From Impatiens glandulifera (taxonomy: Eukaryota; Streptophyta; Magnoliopsida; Ericales; Balsaminaceae): a stretch of 64,000 nucleotides of DNA. The stretch lies in contig NC_061870.1 of NCBI RefSeq assembly GCF_907164915.1, forward strand, positions 31,783,848 to 31,847,847, read 5' to 3'. Below, in pieces: positions 11,595 to 25,340 of this stretch. The notes below the pieces were generated by a model, which saw nothing but the letters and a program-made list of their open reading frames with translations, did not search any database and was not told the origin of the DNA. The position numbers were made by a program, and so were the translations under genes. Numbering within the stretch: position 1 is the stretch's first letter; each line of letters starts with the position of its first letter.

Positions 11595-11993
11595 ATGATA
11601 GATCAAATATCAACTTTCATGTCTTTCAAACATCCCTATGGTTATTTACATGCAATTGTTCTCCTCCTTGCAATCTTCACATTTTCCTTCATTTCTTCTT
11701 ATCCTTCTTCTTCCGAGTTTGTAATTAGGCATGACATTAATGTGCTTGGTTCAAATGGAAATAAGCTTCCATTCTTGAAGAAACGAGAAGCTAACCGCGA
11801 GGAGAAGCTCATGATCGTGATCAAGGCGAGGATGAAGTTAAAGAGAGATCAGCGGATGAAGGACTTGGATCCTCGGACTTTGTCAGCCATGCTTCCAAAG
11901 GGTGAAGTTCCTCCTTCAAGCTCATCATCTTGTACCAATGACAAACCTGATTTGGATGCTTACTATTGTGACTTCTCACAAACAAAACCCTAG
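11595..11993 (+). CDS. small secreted protein of unknown function (132 aa), possible peptide-hormone precursor
   Basis: Single-exon ORF of 132 aa. I do not recognise the family with certainty. Residues about 17-36 form a hydrophobic signal peptide (AIVLLLAIFTFSFISS) after a short N-terminus. Met9 is an alternative start that gives a more compact signal peptide. The middle (about 63-93) is very basic and charged (KKREANREEKL, KARMKLKRDQRMK). The C-terminus holds LPKGEVPPSSSSSC, then an acidic and Tyr-rich tail with two Cys (DAYYCDFSQTKP). The LPKG-x-PPS order recalls the IDA/IDL abscission peptides, but those end soon after the motif and this protein goes on for about 25 residues, so that link is tentative. 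Promoter and codon usage look genic, and no neighbour gives context. It could also be an uncharacterised lineage-restricted secreted protein. Confidence 0.7.
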   Translation: MIDQISTFMSFKHPYGYLHAIVLLLAIFTFSFISSYPSSSEFVIRHDINVLGSNGNKLPFLKKREANREEKLMIVIKARMKLKRDQRMKDLDPRTLSAMLPKGEVPPSSSSSCTNDKPDLDAYYCDFSQTKP

Positions 11994-12715
11994 AAATATT
12001 GTTGGCTTATTCATTTCACTTTATTTAATTAATTAAAGCAAAAGTGATATTGGCCTTATATCAAATTAAATCTCTAATAGAGGAAACTATTTATTGTGGG
12101 ATTCTTTTATTTGTAAAGTGAATGGATTGCATTGCATTGCATTCATTATTTATATATATGGAATACATAAAGAAGTAGTTAGGTATGAAAATCAAATCTA
12201 TGATAAAATCCAGATTAAAATGGTACTAGATTGAGATTCAACATCATGTAAATCGATCTCCAGAAAACAAACAGACGGTGAACATGAAAACTTATTGCCC
12301 ATAAATTCAATTAATGGAGGGTCACACAATCAAGAAAACATTTAGTAAGGATTCAACCACATATATAATGTAAATTTTCAACCATTAATTGATTTCTTAA
12401 GGAGAATAATTGACTAGACAGTTTACAATATGAAGAAAATATATTGAAGTTAATTAATTAATGCTAACAATACGCGATTTGCACGTGGGAATTGCAACGT
12501 TTAAAGCAATAGAGGCTGAATTCATGGAGATCTTTTTCTTAACGTTCACTTCATTGTTTGTACACTAGCTAGTACCACAATTTTGACTTAACCCAAATGA
12601 CATTTTTTTATGGGCCTTTTTCTTGTTTGTGCCTAGAATTAATTTTTATGCTTTTCTAGGTATATATATGCCTATTTATATATTATTGACCACTAGGGGT
12701 TACATGACTACATGA

Positions 12716-12786
12716 TTTGTCGAAATCTTTTTATAAACCAGTCTAAATTGTTTGTCGAAAATCTTTTTATAAACCAGTCTAAATTG
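12716..12786. repeat. tandem duplication, 2 x 35-36 bp
   Basis: TTTGTCGAAA-TCTTTTTATAAACCAGTCTAAATTG occurs twice in a row. The copies differ only by one inserted A in the second. Confidence 0.9.
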
Positions 12787-12855
12787 TTTCTAGATTGACT
12801 ATCCGATGAAAAAACATATGATAAACGCTTCCTAAATCTCAAACTTATAGATCCA

Positions 12856-13173
12856 CAGAGCCGACCCCGAATTTTGGGATGCCCTAGCCCCCGATAGTAA
12901 TAAAAGTTTATTTTTTTTATTGCCCTAGGTCTAGTATTAAAAATTGATAAAAAAAAATTTATTTTTGGTGAGAATTCATAACCAAATTAAAACTCTAAGT
13001 TTCTATGTTGAGCCACTAAGCCACAACATATTATGTTTAAAATATTCATAAATTTATTTAAATATTTATATATTTTATTAAATGGGCTGCCTTAGCCTGA
13101 GGGCTTGCCAGGCTAACCCCAGGGCTGCAGGGCTAACCCTAGGGCCTGTCGGGCTAACCCCAGGGCCGACCCT
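12856..13173. mobile_element. hAT-like nonautonomous element (tentative)
   Basis: The left end is CAGAGCCGACCCCGAATTTT followed by GGGATGCCCTAGCCCCC. The right end is a GC-rich block of three GGGCTAACCC-AGGGC units closing with CAGGGCCGACCCT. The ends are weak inverted repeats of a CAGRGCCGRCCC type known from plant hAT elements. Flanking TAGATCCA and TTTATCCA agree at 6 of 8 positions, the size of a hAT duplication. No transposase sequence is present. Confidence 0.4.
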
Positions 13174-13527
13174 ATTTATCCATACATTAACTTAAATAGT
13201 TAATCCAAAATTTTAAAATAATTGGAGTTAAATGAATTAGGAACTAAATCAATTTGAAAGTGGCTAATATATTTTTCAAAGATAAGAATTTGAAAGTTAA
13301 ATTCAATTGATTACTGTTCACATATCTAGTCAACATTATGATCATGTGCTCATTGTATACATAAGTTGAAAATTTCAACTTATGGGAGTTTAACTCAACC
13401 AATCAAACCAAGTAAAACTCGTTCTATGGACTAATCTACTATCATTTTATTCCAAACATCCAATAATTATTGAGAAACTTAAACATCACCTACTAAATTC
13501 ATGTCATGCTTCAATTCATAAACGACT

Positions 13528-13740
13528 TCAAATGTCTGTCTCCCCAAGACAATGCATAACAAAGTGAGACGTTATTTCAACCTCCATAAAACAATTTCGA
13601 ATAGTCATAATAGAACATTTTTTCATACATATATCATTCGTTAAAATCTCACCATGAATAACACACAGCCAAAAAAAGGAAATCTTAGACGACATTTTGG
13701 ACTCAACAACTTCTTCCAACAGTAATCGTACAAGGACAAC
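13528..13740 (-). pseudogene. LINE reverse-transcriptase remnant (zf-RVT region)
   Basis: The translated strand shows a pattern close to the zf-RVT domain found at the C-terminal end of plant non-LTR retrotransposon ORF2: a lysine-x-SFFW start (KISFFWLCVIHGEILTND), a basic CMKKC stretch and a terminal SHFVMHC matching the usual H-L-F-x-H-C end. One of the usual cysteine pairs is lost. The frame is short and no RT catalytic domain is found upstream, so this is a decayed fragment and not a working gene. Confidence 0.55.
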
Positions 13741-16169
13741 TCAGCATGCAAGTTATAATAATGACACACATGAAAACAATTCTTTACTTGTCTTCACCGC
13801 AAAAATTCTTACTCTCAAATAAACTTTTGACTAAAAGTTACACTATATTAATAACATTCACACAACCCTGGCTTAAAGTGTCGACCTAATACCATTCTTG
13901 AAACTCACTAAAAAGGGGAGAATATCTACTCTATTGTATTGTAAGATGAACCATAATATGTACACTATTCAATTTGTTGGTTTATTTTAAAATTTTATGT
14001 GGAGTCCACATTCATATTTTCACAGTAAAGCCCTATATAATATGAAGAAGCTACATATTGAAGCTCATATTTTAAGATACATCATATATCTTCCCACTAA
14101 AAAGGAGGGATCCACACTTTAACATCCTTTGACATTCAAGTAATCGGATTAACCAATATACACAATCAACAATATTAATTGAAATACGATGTAATCTTAC
14201 ACAAATAATTAATGATGTCTCACAACTAAAGATTAAAAAAAAATAGTTATAATGAAAAAAGATAGTAATAAATGATAGTTGAATTCCGAAAATCCATCCA
14301 TTTTGGAGAAGGAATGTGAAAAGGGTCTCCACTAACCAAACTTGTTGTGAAGAATTGGCAATATTCTACTTGGGAGAAAGAATTACCCAAAAAGTAGATC
14401 TTGATCGATCCATTATAATATCTTTATTTGACATATAGAACAATTTAAAAACAACCGTTAGGTATTAATAAATGGAGCCCATTCTTAAGGCCCACATACA
14501 AATGAACCCATGTATGAAACTAGGTTACTTCATTCAATAATAAAGCAAGACAGAATCACATTCCCCCTCCCTCTTTATGTCACTTTAATTTGCTTCTTTT
14601 TTTGTTCTTACCAAAATAATATTAATATTTTCTTTAATTTCTTTCATTTTAATTTTACCTAATAAGTAATAACTACAATTCAATAAAGGATAAACAATGA
14701 TGATTTGAGGAATTAGTTACAAGGTTAATAACATCAACATGTGCTTTAGTTAATCTGTTATCCCATTTCAAATAAATTTCTTTATATATCTTAATTAATT
14801 GTCAACCATATAACAAAAATTCCTTATATACCCAAATTGGGTAAGTGCCAGCTGGTATGGAATGTCTCCATGGTACATGCCCAAACCATGGATGAAGCTA
14901 GCTAGGGTATGGAAGAAAAGGTGAATCTAACTTCTGTCAGATGTTCCTTAATTATACATAGTTGACAATGACTAGGCTAACCTAGCCTAGTAAATTCCAT
15001 TCTCATTTTCAACTCAATGTTTGGTGCAAATTAACCAAAAATATGATCATTGTAGTGCATGGCAACAATAAGTGATGAACCCCCATGCTCCATTCAGTTC
15101 CAAGTTTTCCACTAGATTTTCATCGCCTTCAAAAATTTCCACTTTTCGAGTTTTTCCTCGCCTTCTTCATCCAATATGACCTCAACCGTGGTAAAACTGT
15201 AAAATGTCTCTAAATTACATAAACCTAGCTAACCAATGTTTAATTTACCAATGCATGATTATATTTCCCAAGGTCAGACCTTTTAATTAATCTGCCCAAT
15301 AATTAGCTAATGGCAAAGAATAATAAAATTAGTTTAACAGTGATGATGGCAGCTTTGTGATTCGCAACTAATTGGAATGAAGGCGCCGTTAGCAATTAAT
15401 TAAAAGCATAAAGTGTCAATGAAATTAGGTCAACACACACTTAAATTAATTTAAGGGAGATCCGAATCCATCGGAAGCATGAAGCATCCCCTTAAAGAAT
15501 ATCATTCTCTTTAAATAAATAAAGAATACATAATTAGTTTCTTTTAAATTATAATTAACAAGGGTTACTTTATAATTAAACTTTAATCACGCATGCATAT
15601 ATAATTCTTGTTTCATAATAACTTTCTCATTTCTTTTAATAATTTTTTTATCGATACTATATATGATCGACTAATGTCATGATAATGTGCATTTAACTCA
15701 CTCATTCAAATATGATCATTCGTTGTGGGTCTTAATCTGCGACGCCATAAAAATACTTACAGGTGTTTGATAATGTCCGATGACCAATAACAACATCCGA
15801 AGAAAAAACAATAAAAAATTATGTTTGTCAAAGGAGGCGCCTAATATTTAAGAGAATATTTAAAGAAAGTATCTATGATTTTGTTTTATAAAATAAAAAA
15901 AGAAGTAATACTCTTTTTCATTTGATTAATTATAGGTCACTTATTCTAATAAGCCGTCCCGAATATTAGATATTGATGGGAGAACTATGTAATTTATATT
16001 TTTAAATTTTTTCTTACTTTTTAAAAATGATATAGAGATTTATAATAATTTAATATTAAAATTAGAAAATTCAACTTAGTTTAGTTGGTTAGTTTTTTTT
16101 TCTTTTTAAATAATTGTAGGTGAATAGTTCAAATTAACTTTAGAAAAACACGTCTTTATAATTTCTTTT

Positions 16170-16255
16170 ACGTGGCCCTCTGAAGAGGGTGGCCTTATGA
16201 AAAGGATGTCCCTCTGTGGAAGGTGACCCTATGTGGAGGGTGGTCCTATATAGTT
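16170..16255. repeat. short imperfect tandem repeat
   Basis: Degenerate units of about 17-20 bp resembling GTGGCCCTCTG-AGAGGGTGGCC-TATG follow one another, in sequence clearly richer in GC than its surroundings. No function is apparent. Confidence 0.45.
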
Positions 16256-16789
16256 GTATCACCCATGTGGGACATAGTTAATTAAGATGAAAAAAAAAAT
16301 CATTACACATAAGATTAATTTCTTCAAGCTGAATTTCCTTGTTAATCAAGAAAATGAGAAGTTATGCCTTTTGCAGCATTTAATAAAGTAAACAAATAAA
16401 ATCCCCAAAATAAATAAAATAGGAGCTAAGAAAAATGATGTCATTACTACTTACCGAATGTGAATTAATTTGTAAGCACCTTGAATAAGTTTGATGTAAA
16501 AATGATATATAGAAACAGATTAGAGGGTTAAAACATACAAAGTTCAAAACTTGAAGGACAAAATTTAGGTTTTTTCCTACCAATAATGTCTAGTTTATTC
16601 TGATGTATATCCTCAAATTTATAAAAATAAAAATATACCCCTAAGCTTTTTTGAAATTGACATGTATATTTAATAGCTACAAAAGATAAAACAAAAAGAA
16701 AACTATGACCTTATTGTTAAGGTAATGGTTATCTCCTACTAAAGAACAATTTGAAACCGCCAAAAAAAAAAAGAATCAAATTACCCAGT

Positions 16790-17154
16790 TTGTGTTCCCG
16801 TCCCGTTCTGTCCCGACCCGATCTCATCCCGATGATGTCCCTAACACTATAAAACATAATTAAATATATTAAATCACTGATATATTTATTTATTCACTAT
16901 ATGTTATAAGAGTTGTAAGTTTATTTCTTAATAATATAAAATTTCAATATATTACCATATATATTATATTAAAAATCTGTTTATATAATATTATTTAAAA
17001 AAAAAAAATTTAATTTTTTTTATTAAAACGGTGCCCTGCGGGGATTTCCCGAAAAAAAACGGGACAGGGATGGTATTAAAAAAATCCCCGAAATAAAAAC
17101 GGTACGGGATGGTAAATGCATTTCTCGCCCCGAACCGCTCCATTACCATCCCTA
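16790..17154. repeat. dispersed element family, copy A
   Basis: It consists of a GC-rich arm (CCCGTCCCG, CCCGACCCG), an A/T-rich core with ATAATTAAATATATTAAATCAC, and a second GC-rich arm (CGGGGATTTCCCGAAA, ACGGGA) ending CCATCCCTA. Copies B (39388-39759, inverted) and C (61333-61736, same orientation) share this order. It has no coding capacity. Confidence 0.75.
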
Positions 17155-18242
17155 GTAATTGTGTTAGACAAATCAAGGGGCGCACTATTTGTGGATTAAT
17201 TTGCATGTGTAAATAGATAGATTCATGCATGTATCTATTTCAATAATATGTTCCCAAACAGCATAATTGCTACTTTTATATATATAGGAAAACTAAACAG
17301 AATCTTACTGCCATTTTTAGTTACATGTCCTTATATTTCTTCAACTTATACACTTTATTTTGTAATCTTTTATATCTAGTTCTTTTCTTCTTTGGTTAAC
17401 TTCTACTAATTAATATTCAAGTTTTATAAATAATTAAAATAATTAAAATCATAAAGTCTCTTCTTTAATAAGCATAAGCTCAAAAATTGAAATAATTAAA
17501 ATGAATTCATCCATCTCACATAACTTCTCCTCAAAGAATGCCAATTAACTAATGCAGTAATTGTTCAAAAAACCATATATCCAGCTCAAAATCATGTATA
17601 AATACGTTAGGCTGGCCTCTTACAAATCACTATTTCATTTGAATTATCTTGATGGGTTATGTTTTAAACTAAATTTTGATTTGAATAAATAGTATATTCA
17701 AATTAAATTTAGGTATGTAAGATAATTATAAATAAGGAATTTTAGTTTTACAAAACAAAATAATAATAAAATAGAGAAAACACATATAAATCAAGTGACA
17801 TAATCATTTGCAATCTAAAAACAAACTCTTAATTAATTATATCCAATCTTTAACAAAATAAAAACCAACTTCTAAAATAGTTTGATATATACCTTTATCA
17901 ATTAACATGACAAAAGTTAAACAAAAATATCCAAATAAAAGTGCATTGAAAACACAAACAATCACATCTGAAAAAACACACATAAAATATAAATAAAAAT
18001 GGAAATAATGCATACCTATCTATTACAACCTGCTAACTCTCAATTCTCTTGTTTTTCCTTTTTATTTTATTTTTGTAAGATAATATGTGTCTTCTTAATT
18101 AAAATATACATATATATGGTGGTGCTAACAGCAAACAAGATCGCATGCAAATTATAATACGTGTCATGCATTTCCATCGTTTGCTTTATTTCATTTTTTC
18201 TTTTAATTTTGTACACACAAAAAAATTACATGTATGGCTGCC

Positions 18243-18250
18243 TATAAAAT
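18243..18250 (+). promoter_or_regulatory. TATA box of the GA 2-oxidase gene
   Basis: TATAAAAT lies about 155 bp before the ATG, giving a leader of about 120 nt that contains the CT microsatellite. Confidence 0.65.
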
Positions 18251-18282
18251 TAGTCAGTCCCTTATCAATTGACAGCACAAAC

Positions 18283-18284
<2 letters not shown>

Positions 18285-18317
<33 letters not shown>
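18285..18317. repeat. (CT)n microsatellite in the GA2ox 5' leader
   Basis: About 16 uninterrupted CT units lie between the TATA box and the ATG. Pyrimidine tracts of this kind are common in plant 5' leaders, and length variation here is likely. Confidence 0.9.
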
Positions 18318-18322
<5 letters not shown>

Positions 18323-18398
18323 CCATACAGTTTTCAACTTTCCTTCTTCCTCTTCTTCATCTACTGTTTTTTTCTCCAGTCCATTATAAACCCTAACC

Positions 18399-19532
<1,134 letters not shown>

Positions 19533-21198
19533 GTGTCAATCAAAATAAATGAATAGGGTAAAAAGGATACTTGAGTGAACTAGCTAGCTAGCTATAGATG
19601 GAAAGGCGGTCATAGTTTCTTTTTACCTTAATTAGGTTTAAGTGTGTGCTTTTAGTGTGTTTATTAAGGTACTTAGTGTGGAACTGTTGTTGTTGTTGTT
19701 GTTTTCCCTTTGTAGTAATACTACTACTTTTTATTAATGCAATGTAATGTAATGTCTTTTTTAGTACGTGCGGCGAGTATGTCCTTTAATTGTCTGTTCG
19801 GAACTTCATCACCCCCTTAATGAATATATATATATATGTTTTTTTTAATGATTCTTGTTCGAGTAACACTCATATTGTTTTCAGTTCCCATGTATTTTTT
19901 TAATGAGGATAAGGACGGGACATAAACACTACATAGCACACGTGTCATTCCCCCAAAACATGAAGTTAGAACATTAATTAATGATAACATCATTCAAACA
20001 CATATACATAGGATCAGTAAATTATATGTTTTACTATGACGATGACGGAGGATAATTACAATATTATAGATTATCTTAAATGATGGCATATTAAATATTA
20101 ACTTTTTATAATAGTACTGTTGATAATAAATTATAAATACTTTTGGTAGAATGGATGATTAATGTGAATTGAGATTTTGAATTTTTTTTTTTTACTTTAT
20201 AATTTGAGACTCCTCATTGTTAAATTTATAAAAAATATTGAAGTTTTCTCTTAACTTATTATTTACGTGACATTTATAAATTAATTAATAAATAAAAATT
20301 AATGTCATTAATATAATTATTGAATTTCAGCGAATTAAGAATTTTCACTATCAATTTTTTAAAATTTGATAGTTAAAACTTTAAATTTGCTGAAATTTGG
20401 TAATTAAATTAATGATATTAATTTTATTTATTTATAAATGCTAGATAATAAGTTAATTATGTTTGAAACCGTAAAAACAAAACATCGTTTTGTATAATTT
20501 TAATAATAATAAATTCAAAATTGTGAGGTTTAAAAAAAGATGTTTGAAATCTCAATTTTCTCAATAAGATGTCATAGTTTAACAATAGTACATCAACATC
20601 TCCATATTTTTTTGATGAATCATAATTAACTTAAACAAAATCGTCGAATTTTTAATAATTGTAAGATGAAAATCAATTTTTTATTACTTTAAAAGAGTTT
20701 GATATGTTATATTAGTTGCTAAACTCACGAGAGATTGATAAAAAAAAAAAAATTGGTATAACTTATATAATGATTCTTATATATTTTAAAATTAAATTTA
20801 ATAAAAAAATTAAAATGAACATTAATTAAACCATATATCAATATTTGAGGAACTAGCTAATTAGAATGTGTATGAAAATGAAATAACATGTCGGTCTCTT
20901 ATCTTCTCTGACATGACCGATGATGTTTTTTTATCCATGAACTGAATAAAGTTGGAGAGAAAGTGATGTATCATTGTGGTATCTCTATTTGTATAGGTCA
21001 TATTTTTAGCAATAGACAGTTGTTATTATTATTATTATGCACCTTTCTCTAATACACAACCATTTTGATCGTACAACCCCATATAATTGGTGTACCATCT
21101 CGTGTCAACATTTTTGTGGTCTTGTCATAATATTAAAATCTATTAAATAAATTTATTAATTTCAACACTAATTAATTATTCACTTAAGTTAATTTATA

Positions 21199-21201
<3 letters not shown>

Positions 21202-21238
<37 letters not shown>
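21202..21238. repeat. (TA)n microsatellite
   Basis: About 18 AT units without interruption. Confidence 0.95.
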
Positions 21239-21242
<4 letters not shown>

Positions 21243-22984
21243 CAAATTATAAACAATTAATTAAGTTTAATATATATCTATGGTAATAAAATAAGACTCT
21301 TTATCATTAATCCCGATTTCGTAAATATATAAAAACTGGGAGTAAAAATCCACAAATATAAATCAATCTAGGACATAATTTGTCACATGAAGTTAACTTC
21401 AAGAAAATGGAGCAAAAGCAAAACATCAACTTTAAAGAAAAAAATTGAAAAAAATTATGTCAAAAACTTAATTTACATCATTTTCATAATTTGTTATTGA
21501 AGAGTCAAAAGAGCCTATTTGTCAAAATATAAATAATAATTGAAGAGATAAATACATAAACTTTACACTAATATGAACTAATAAGTTAAATTTAGATGAT
21601 ATTGGTCATTATATTCATGTAGATGATGAGCCTATTGCCTTGAATGCAGCCGGAAGTGGCTAGGGTGTGGATTTTATCGTGAAACCATTGTGCTTCTTGT
21701 GAATATCATATCATCTAACCATCACCATTATGGGAAGTGGTTCCTTGTGAGGGGAGAAGACACTCCAAGAATTGGAATTAGGTTCGGCTTGATTCAACTA
21801 TTATATCACCATCATGGGAAGTAATTCCTTATGGGATTGAGAAAACATATTCAACTAATCAGGAGAATTGTCAAATCAAGATCCCCTGATCATTTGGGTA
21901 AGGCTACACAATTAAAGAGGTGTTTGTTGAGTTTTGATAGCATACCACCCATTTCAGACATTGTTAAATTGGAATGGAAGTATTTTATCAAAATTTCAAA
22001 TATTTTTTTAGGCCTATTGTTATTTGAGATTGAAATTTAGGTCGTTTTCACCATATAGGGGTATTTAATTTTATTAACTAATTGATCACATCTCTATAAA
22101 AAATAGCAATTCTCTCCGTTCGACTTTTTCTATCTATTCGCACGCTTAACGCATTCTTTAAGACGTTCAAGTCGTTGTCGCTAGTTTGGATCACTTATGT
22201 CTCAAGAAAATACTCAATTAAAAATACAGTTACGTCAAGTTGATAAATTATACACAAAGTTGCGTTGTTTTTAAGTTTTATGAAAAAGAAATACAAAATC
22301 TATATTTTTTTTAAAATTTTTCTCAAATCTTTTTTCAGATCACACATTTTTTTAGTCACTTAAAGGCGTAGATCTCAAAAAAAATATTTGTTCAAAATTT
22401 ATTTTAATATAATTTTATTTACAAACGTGAAAATTAATTAAAAAAATCAAAATGATAGGTTAGAATAAGAAGGATGATGTTATGTATATTATAAGAAAAG
22501 CCCTCTGTGGTTAAAATTATGTTACTTCTATGATACACTATAATTTTATAATTCAAGTTCAAGTTTCTTTTAAATTTTTTTTAAGAATGTTAATGTATAA
22601 TATTAAAATAATAAATAATAATTTAAAATAAAATAATAATTTAATTAATAAATAAAATGTTGCAAGAATGGATAAAATAATATTTAATTAAATTAAATAA
22701 AAATAGAGTAAAATGAATTATCTAAATAAATAAAAACCAACCTGACCTAATCTGCATTTTGACATAATTAATAAACCAAAAAAGATAAAAAATTGTTATT
22801 TCTCTGGACATTAAAAGAAAGGATAATATGTTTTTAACCTAGAATACATTAACCAATGACATAAATTGAAAACACCTGAACGAATGAACGAATAAACGAT
22901 TGACAGATCGCAAATACTCCCAAATGAAAGCAGTCGGTCTGCATCAGTCTGCAGTCAATACTAGGTCAAGTCAGTACGAGGTCA

Positions 22985-23390
22985 GTTATTTATCAAACAT
23001 ATATATGCAGACATTTGTCTACCGTTTATCAAACATATATGTGCAGACATTTGTCCACCGATAAACTTCTGATCATACTCGTGCAGTCATTTGTCAATAT
23101 TTATTTTATCATGCCTCCGGTTAATATTTTTATCAAGTATTTATATGCCGACATTTTTAAATAATTTATTTATGAGACAACCGACATTTGTAAATAACTT
23201 TTTTTTATAAGGCGACAATCAATATTTTTTTATCAAGTTATGCAAACATTTATTTATAATTATTTTATCAGTCAGCTAAGAATTATCTTTTTATAAACAT
23301 CTGCAACATTTAATCTGATCAAATATATGCATATGCAACATTTATCAATAATTTTTTTTTATGTCGGTTCACAATATTTTCCCCTTTATT
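22985..23390. repeat. degenerate tandem repeat with GCAGACATTTGTC motif
   Basis: Two almost identical units (TTTATCAAACATATATRTGCAGACATTTGTC-ACCG) lie at about 22989-23060. They are followed by increasingly decayed units carrying GC-GACATTT and TTTATCA at intervals of about 50-60 bp. There is no coding capacity. Confidence 0.6.
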
Positions 23391-24794
23391 TTTATCAATT
23401 TAAACTGAATTACAATATAGAATTGTTTTTTCAACTCCTTATGTCTAGTAATAATCCATATTTTCTAATATTTTCTCACAAAGAGTTTTTATATAAAATA
23501 TACATTGTGATTTTTGCCGTGTTCATATCGTGCCAAATAATTTGTTATTTAGGCTTAACATGATTTGTAAGCTTATGTAATCGCGTAGTGTGTCGTGTTG
23601 TTTATTATGTCGGATCATCTAACTTAACTATATATAAAATACATGTATTTTAAAAGGAAAAGAATGAGACATAAATAAAATGTTCTTATTTTTTTTACCC
23701 ATTAAAACACACAAACTTTATAAATATTTATCTTTTGTAAATTATATTATATAATTATATATCTTGTTTATGTTAATCATTTATTAATTAGTGTCGTGCC
23801 AAATTTGTGTCATGTTAGCTCGATTCATTAACTCTATTAATGTATTTAAAATTTCAAATATGTTTTTATTTTTTAAATTCTACCATAGTTGAAATATGTT
23901 CGTTTTTTCTATTTTAAAAAAAACATAATTAAATAAAAATTCTAACATTATTTTAAACAAACACTGATTTATTCAAATAGTTGAGCAAATCATTTTTATA
24001 GTTATACTAATGGATTAGTTTTTGAATGGTTTGACTTACCAAATCAATAACAGTGCACTTTTTTTTTTCAGTTGGTTGAGCAGGCTAACAAATGTCAATT
24101 TGGTCCATTCGATTTATTTTTGAGTGGTTCATCTACGGAATCACATTACTAACCATTCTTGATTATATTTATTTCCTACTGAAAATTATATTATAAAATT
24201 TTCCTTTTATTTTTACAAAAGAAACAACCATAATAATAAGCAACTAAATAAATCATTAGGAAAACTATTGAGAATTTTTTTTATTAATACTTTATGGTCT
24301 GATTCGTTTAATTCATAATTATATGATGATAATCGGGAAAGTTTAATTGGATAAACTGGTGGTTGAGACAGTCTGAGAACTCACTAATCTTTTCGAGTAT
24401 CTCTATACCCGTTTTAAAAACGGTTACTACTTATAAAATTTACTTTTAAAAATCGGTTGTATAACGTTTGAGTATTAACCAATTATTCTTTCGGTCATAT
24501 TCATGTTTCTAAATTTAGCGATATTTAAAGTATTGAAACATCAATATTTAAATGCTAATACATGCTGTAGTTGATAACTATGGTGGAAATATATAAAGAA
24601 TATTAGTCATTTTTAAAAATATTAGGGTTTATAAATAAACGCAAAACAAGCACTTATTGAAATATTTTAGTGGAAATATCCCAAAAATATTTACAATGCA
24701 TTTTATATTTTTCAGCATTTTTAGAAAATTATTTGAAGTCCCAAAATTACAAAAATATTTTTGGATTTTAAAAAAGTGGAACCAAACAAGGACC

Positions 24795-25340
24795 GGAGTC
24801 CTAAGGCTTGGGTTCGATTTTATTGGTCGGGGTCCAAAGACCCTCGGTCTAGGCTCGGGAGCTCTTGGTATGAGTATCGGAGTCTCCCGGTCGAGGTGCT
24901 AAGGACTCTCGGTACTTAGTTAATCTTACCGGTCTAGGTGTAAAAGCCTATCGGTCTTGGACTAGCATGGGGCTATGTTTCTCGATCGAGGTGACCTCTC
25001 ATTTTGGAGCTAGCTCTAGGCTAAGTTCCTTAGTCCTAGACTTGGGAGCTCTCGGTCCCGGATCTGGGATTCTCGATCCCAAGTTTGGATTTCTTGGTCG
25101 TGAGTCTTCGGAATCTTTATCCCTAGTCAGACCTCTCGGTCCTAGATTAAAATTTTATCGGTCCTAGGTGAGAATTCTCGGTCGGATTCCTCAGTTTTAG
25201 CTCAAAAACATCAGTCATAGGTCTCGGTCCTAACTCAAGAACACCGGTCCTATCTTATTTTCGTCGGTCCTTGGTCTCGGTCCGGACCGAGAATCCTTGG
25301 TCGGATCTTTCAGTCTTAGGCTAACAAGTCTCGATCTTCA
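24795..25340. repeat. GC-rich degenerate tandem array (TCGGTCCTAGG motif)
   Basis: Dozens of short variants of CTCGGTCCTAGGT / TCTCGGTCTTGG / CCCGGTCGAGG follow each other at spacings of roughly 20-35 bp. This raises the GC content sharply compared with the flanks. Short open frames across it contain repeated LGLG/LGPR-like residues that follow from the DNA repeat. It is best explained as an old minisatellite or satellite fragment. Confidence 0.7.

Larger units (their letters stand above)
11994..18242. other. intergenic region with transposon remnants
   Basis: About 6 kb of A/T-rich sequence without an intact gene. It holds a 35-bp tandem duplication (12716-12786), a hAT-like element (12856-13173), a LINE zf-RVT remnant (13528-13740), a short GC-richer imperfect repeat (16170-16255) and copy A of a dispersed family (16790-17154). 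The last about 600 bp before 18.24 kb are the likely GA2ox promoter. No microRNA sequence known to me was seen. Confidence 0.6.

Noticed and set aside
13079..13172. Short palindromic-looking array considered as CRISPR-like
   Set aside because: This is plant nuclear DNA, and the units are few, degenerate and without unique spacers. It fits transposon subterminal repeats.
16258..16276. GTCCCACATGGG resembling the plant snRNA upstream element (minus strand)
   Set aside because: The TATA-like sequence is too close for a plant snRNA promoter and no U-snRNA sequence follows.
24657..25167. ORFs of 81 and 66 codons with repeated LGLG/LGPG residues
   Set aside because: They are by-products of the tandem DNA repeat and contain no protein signature.
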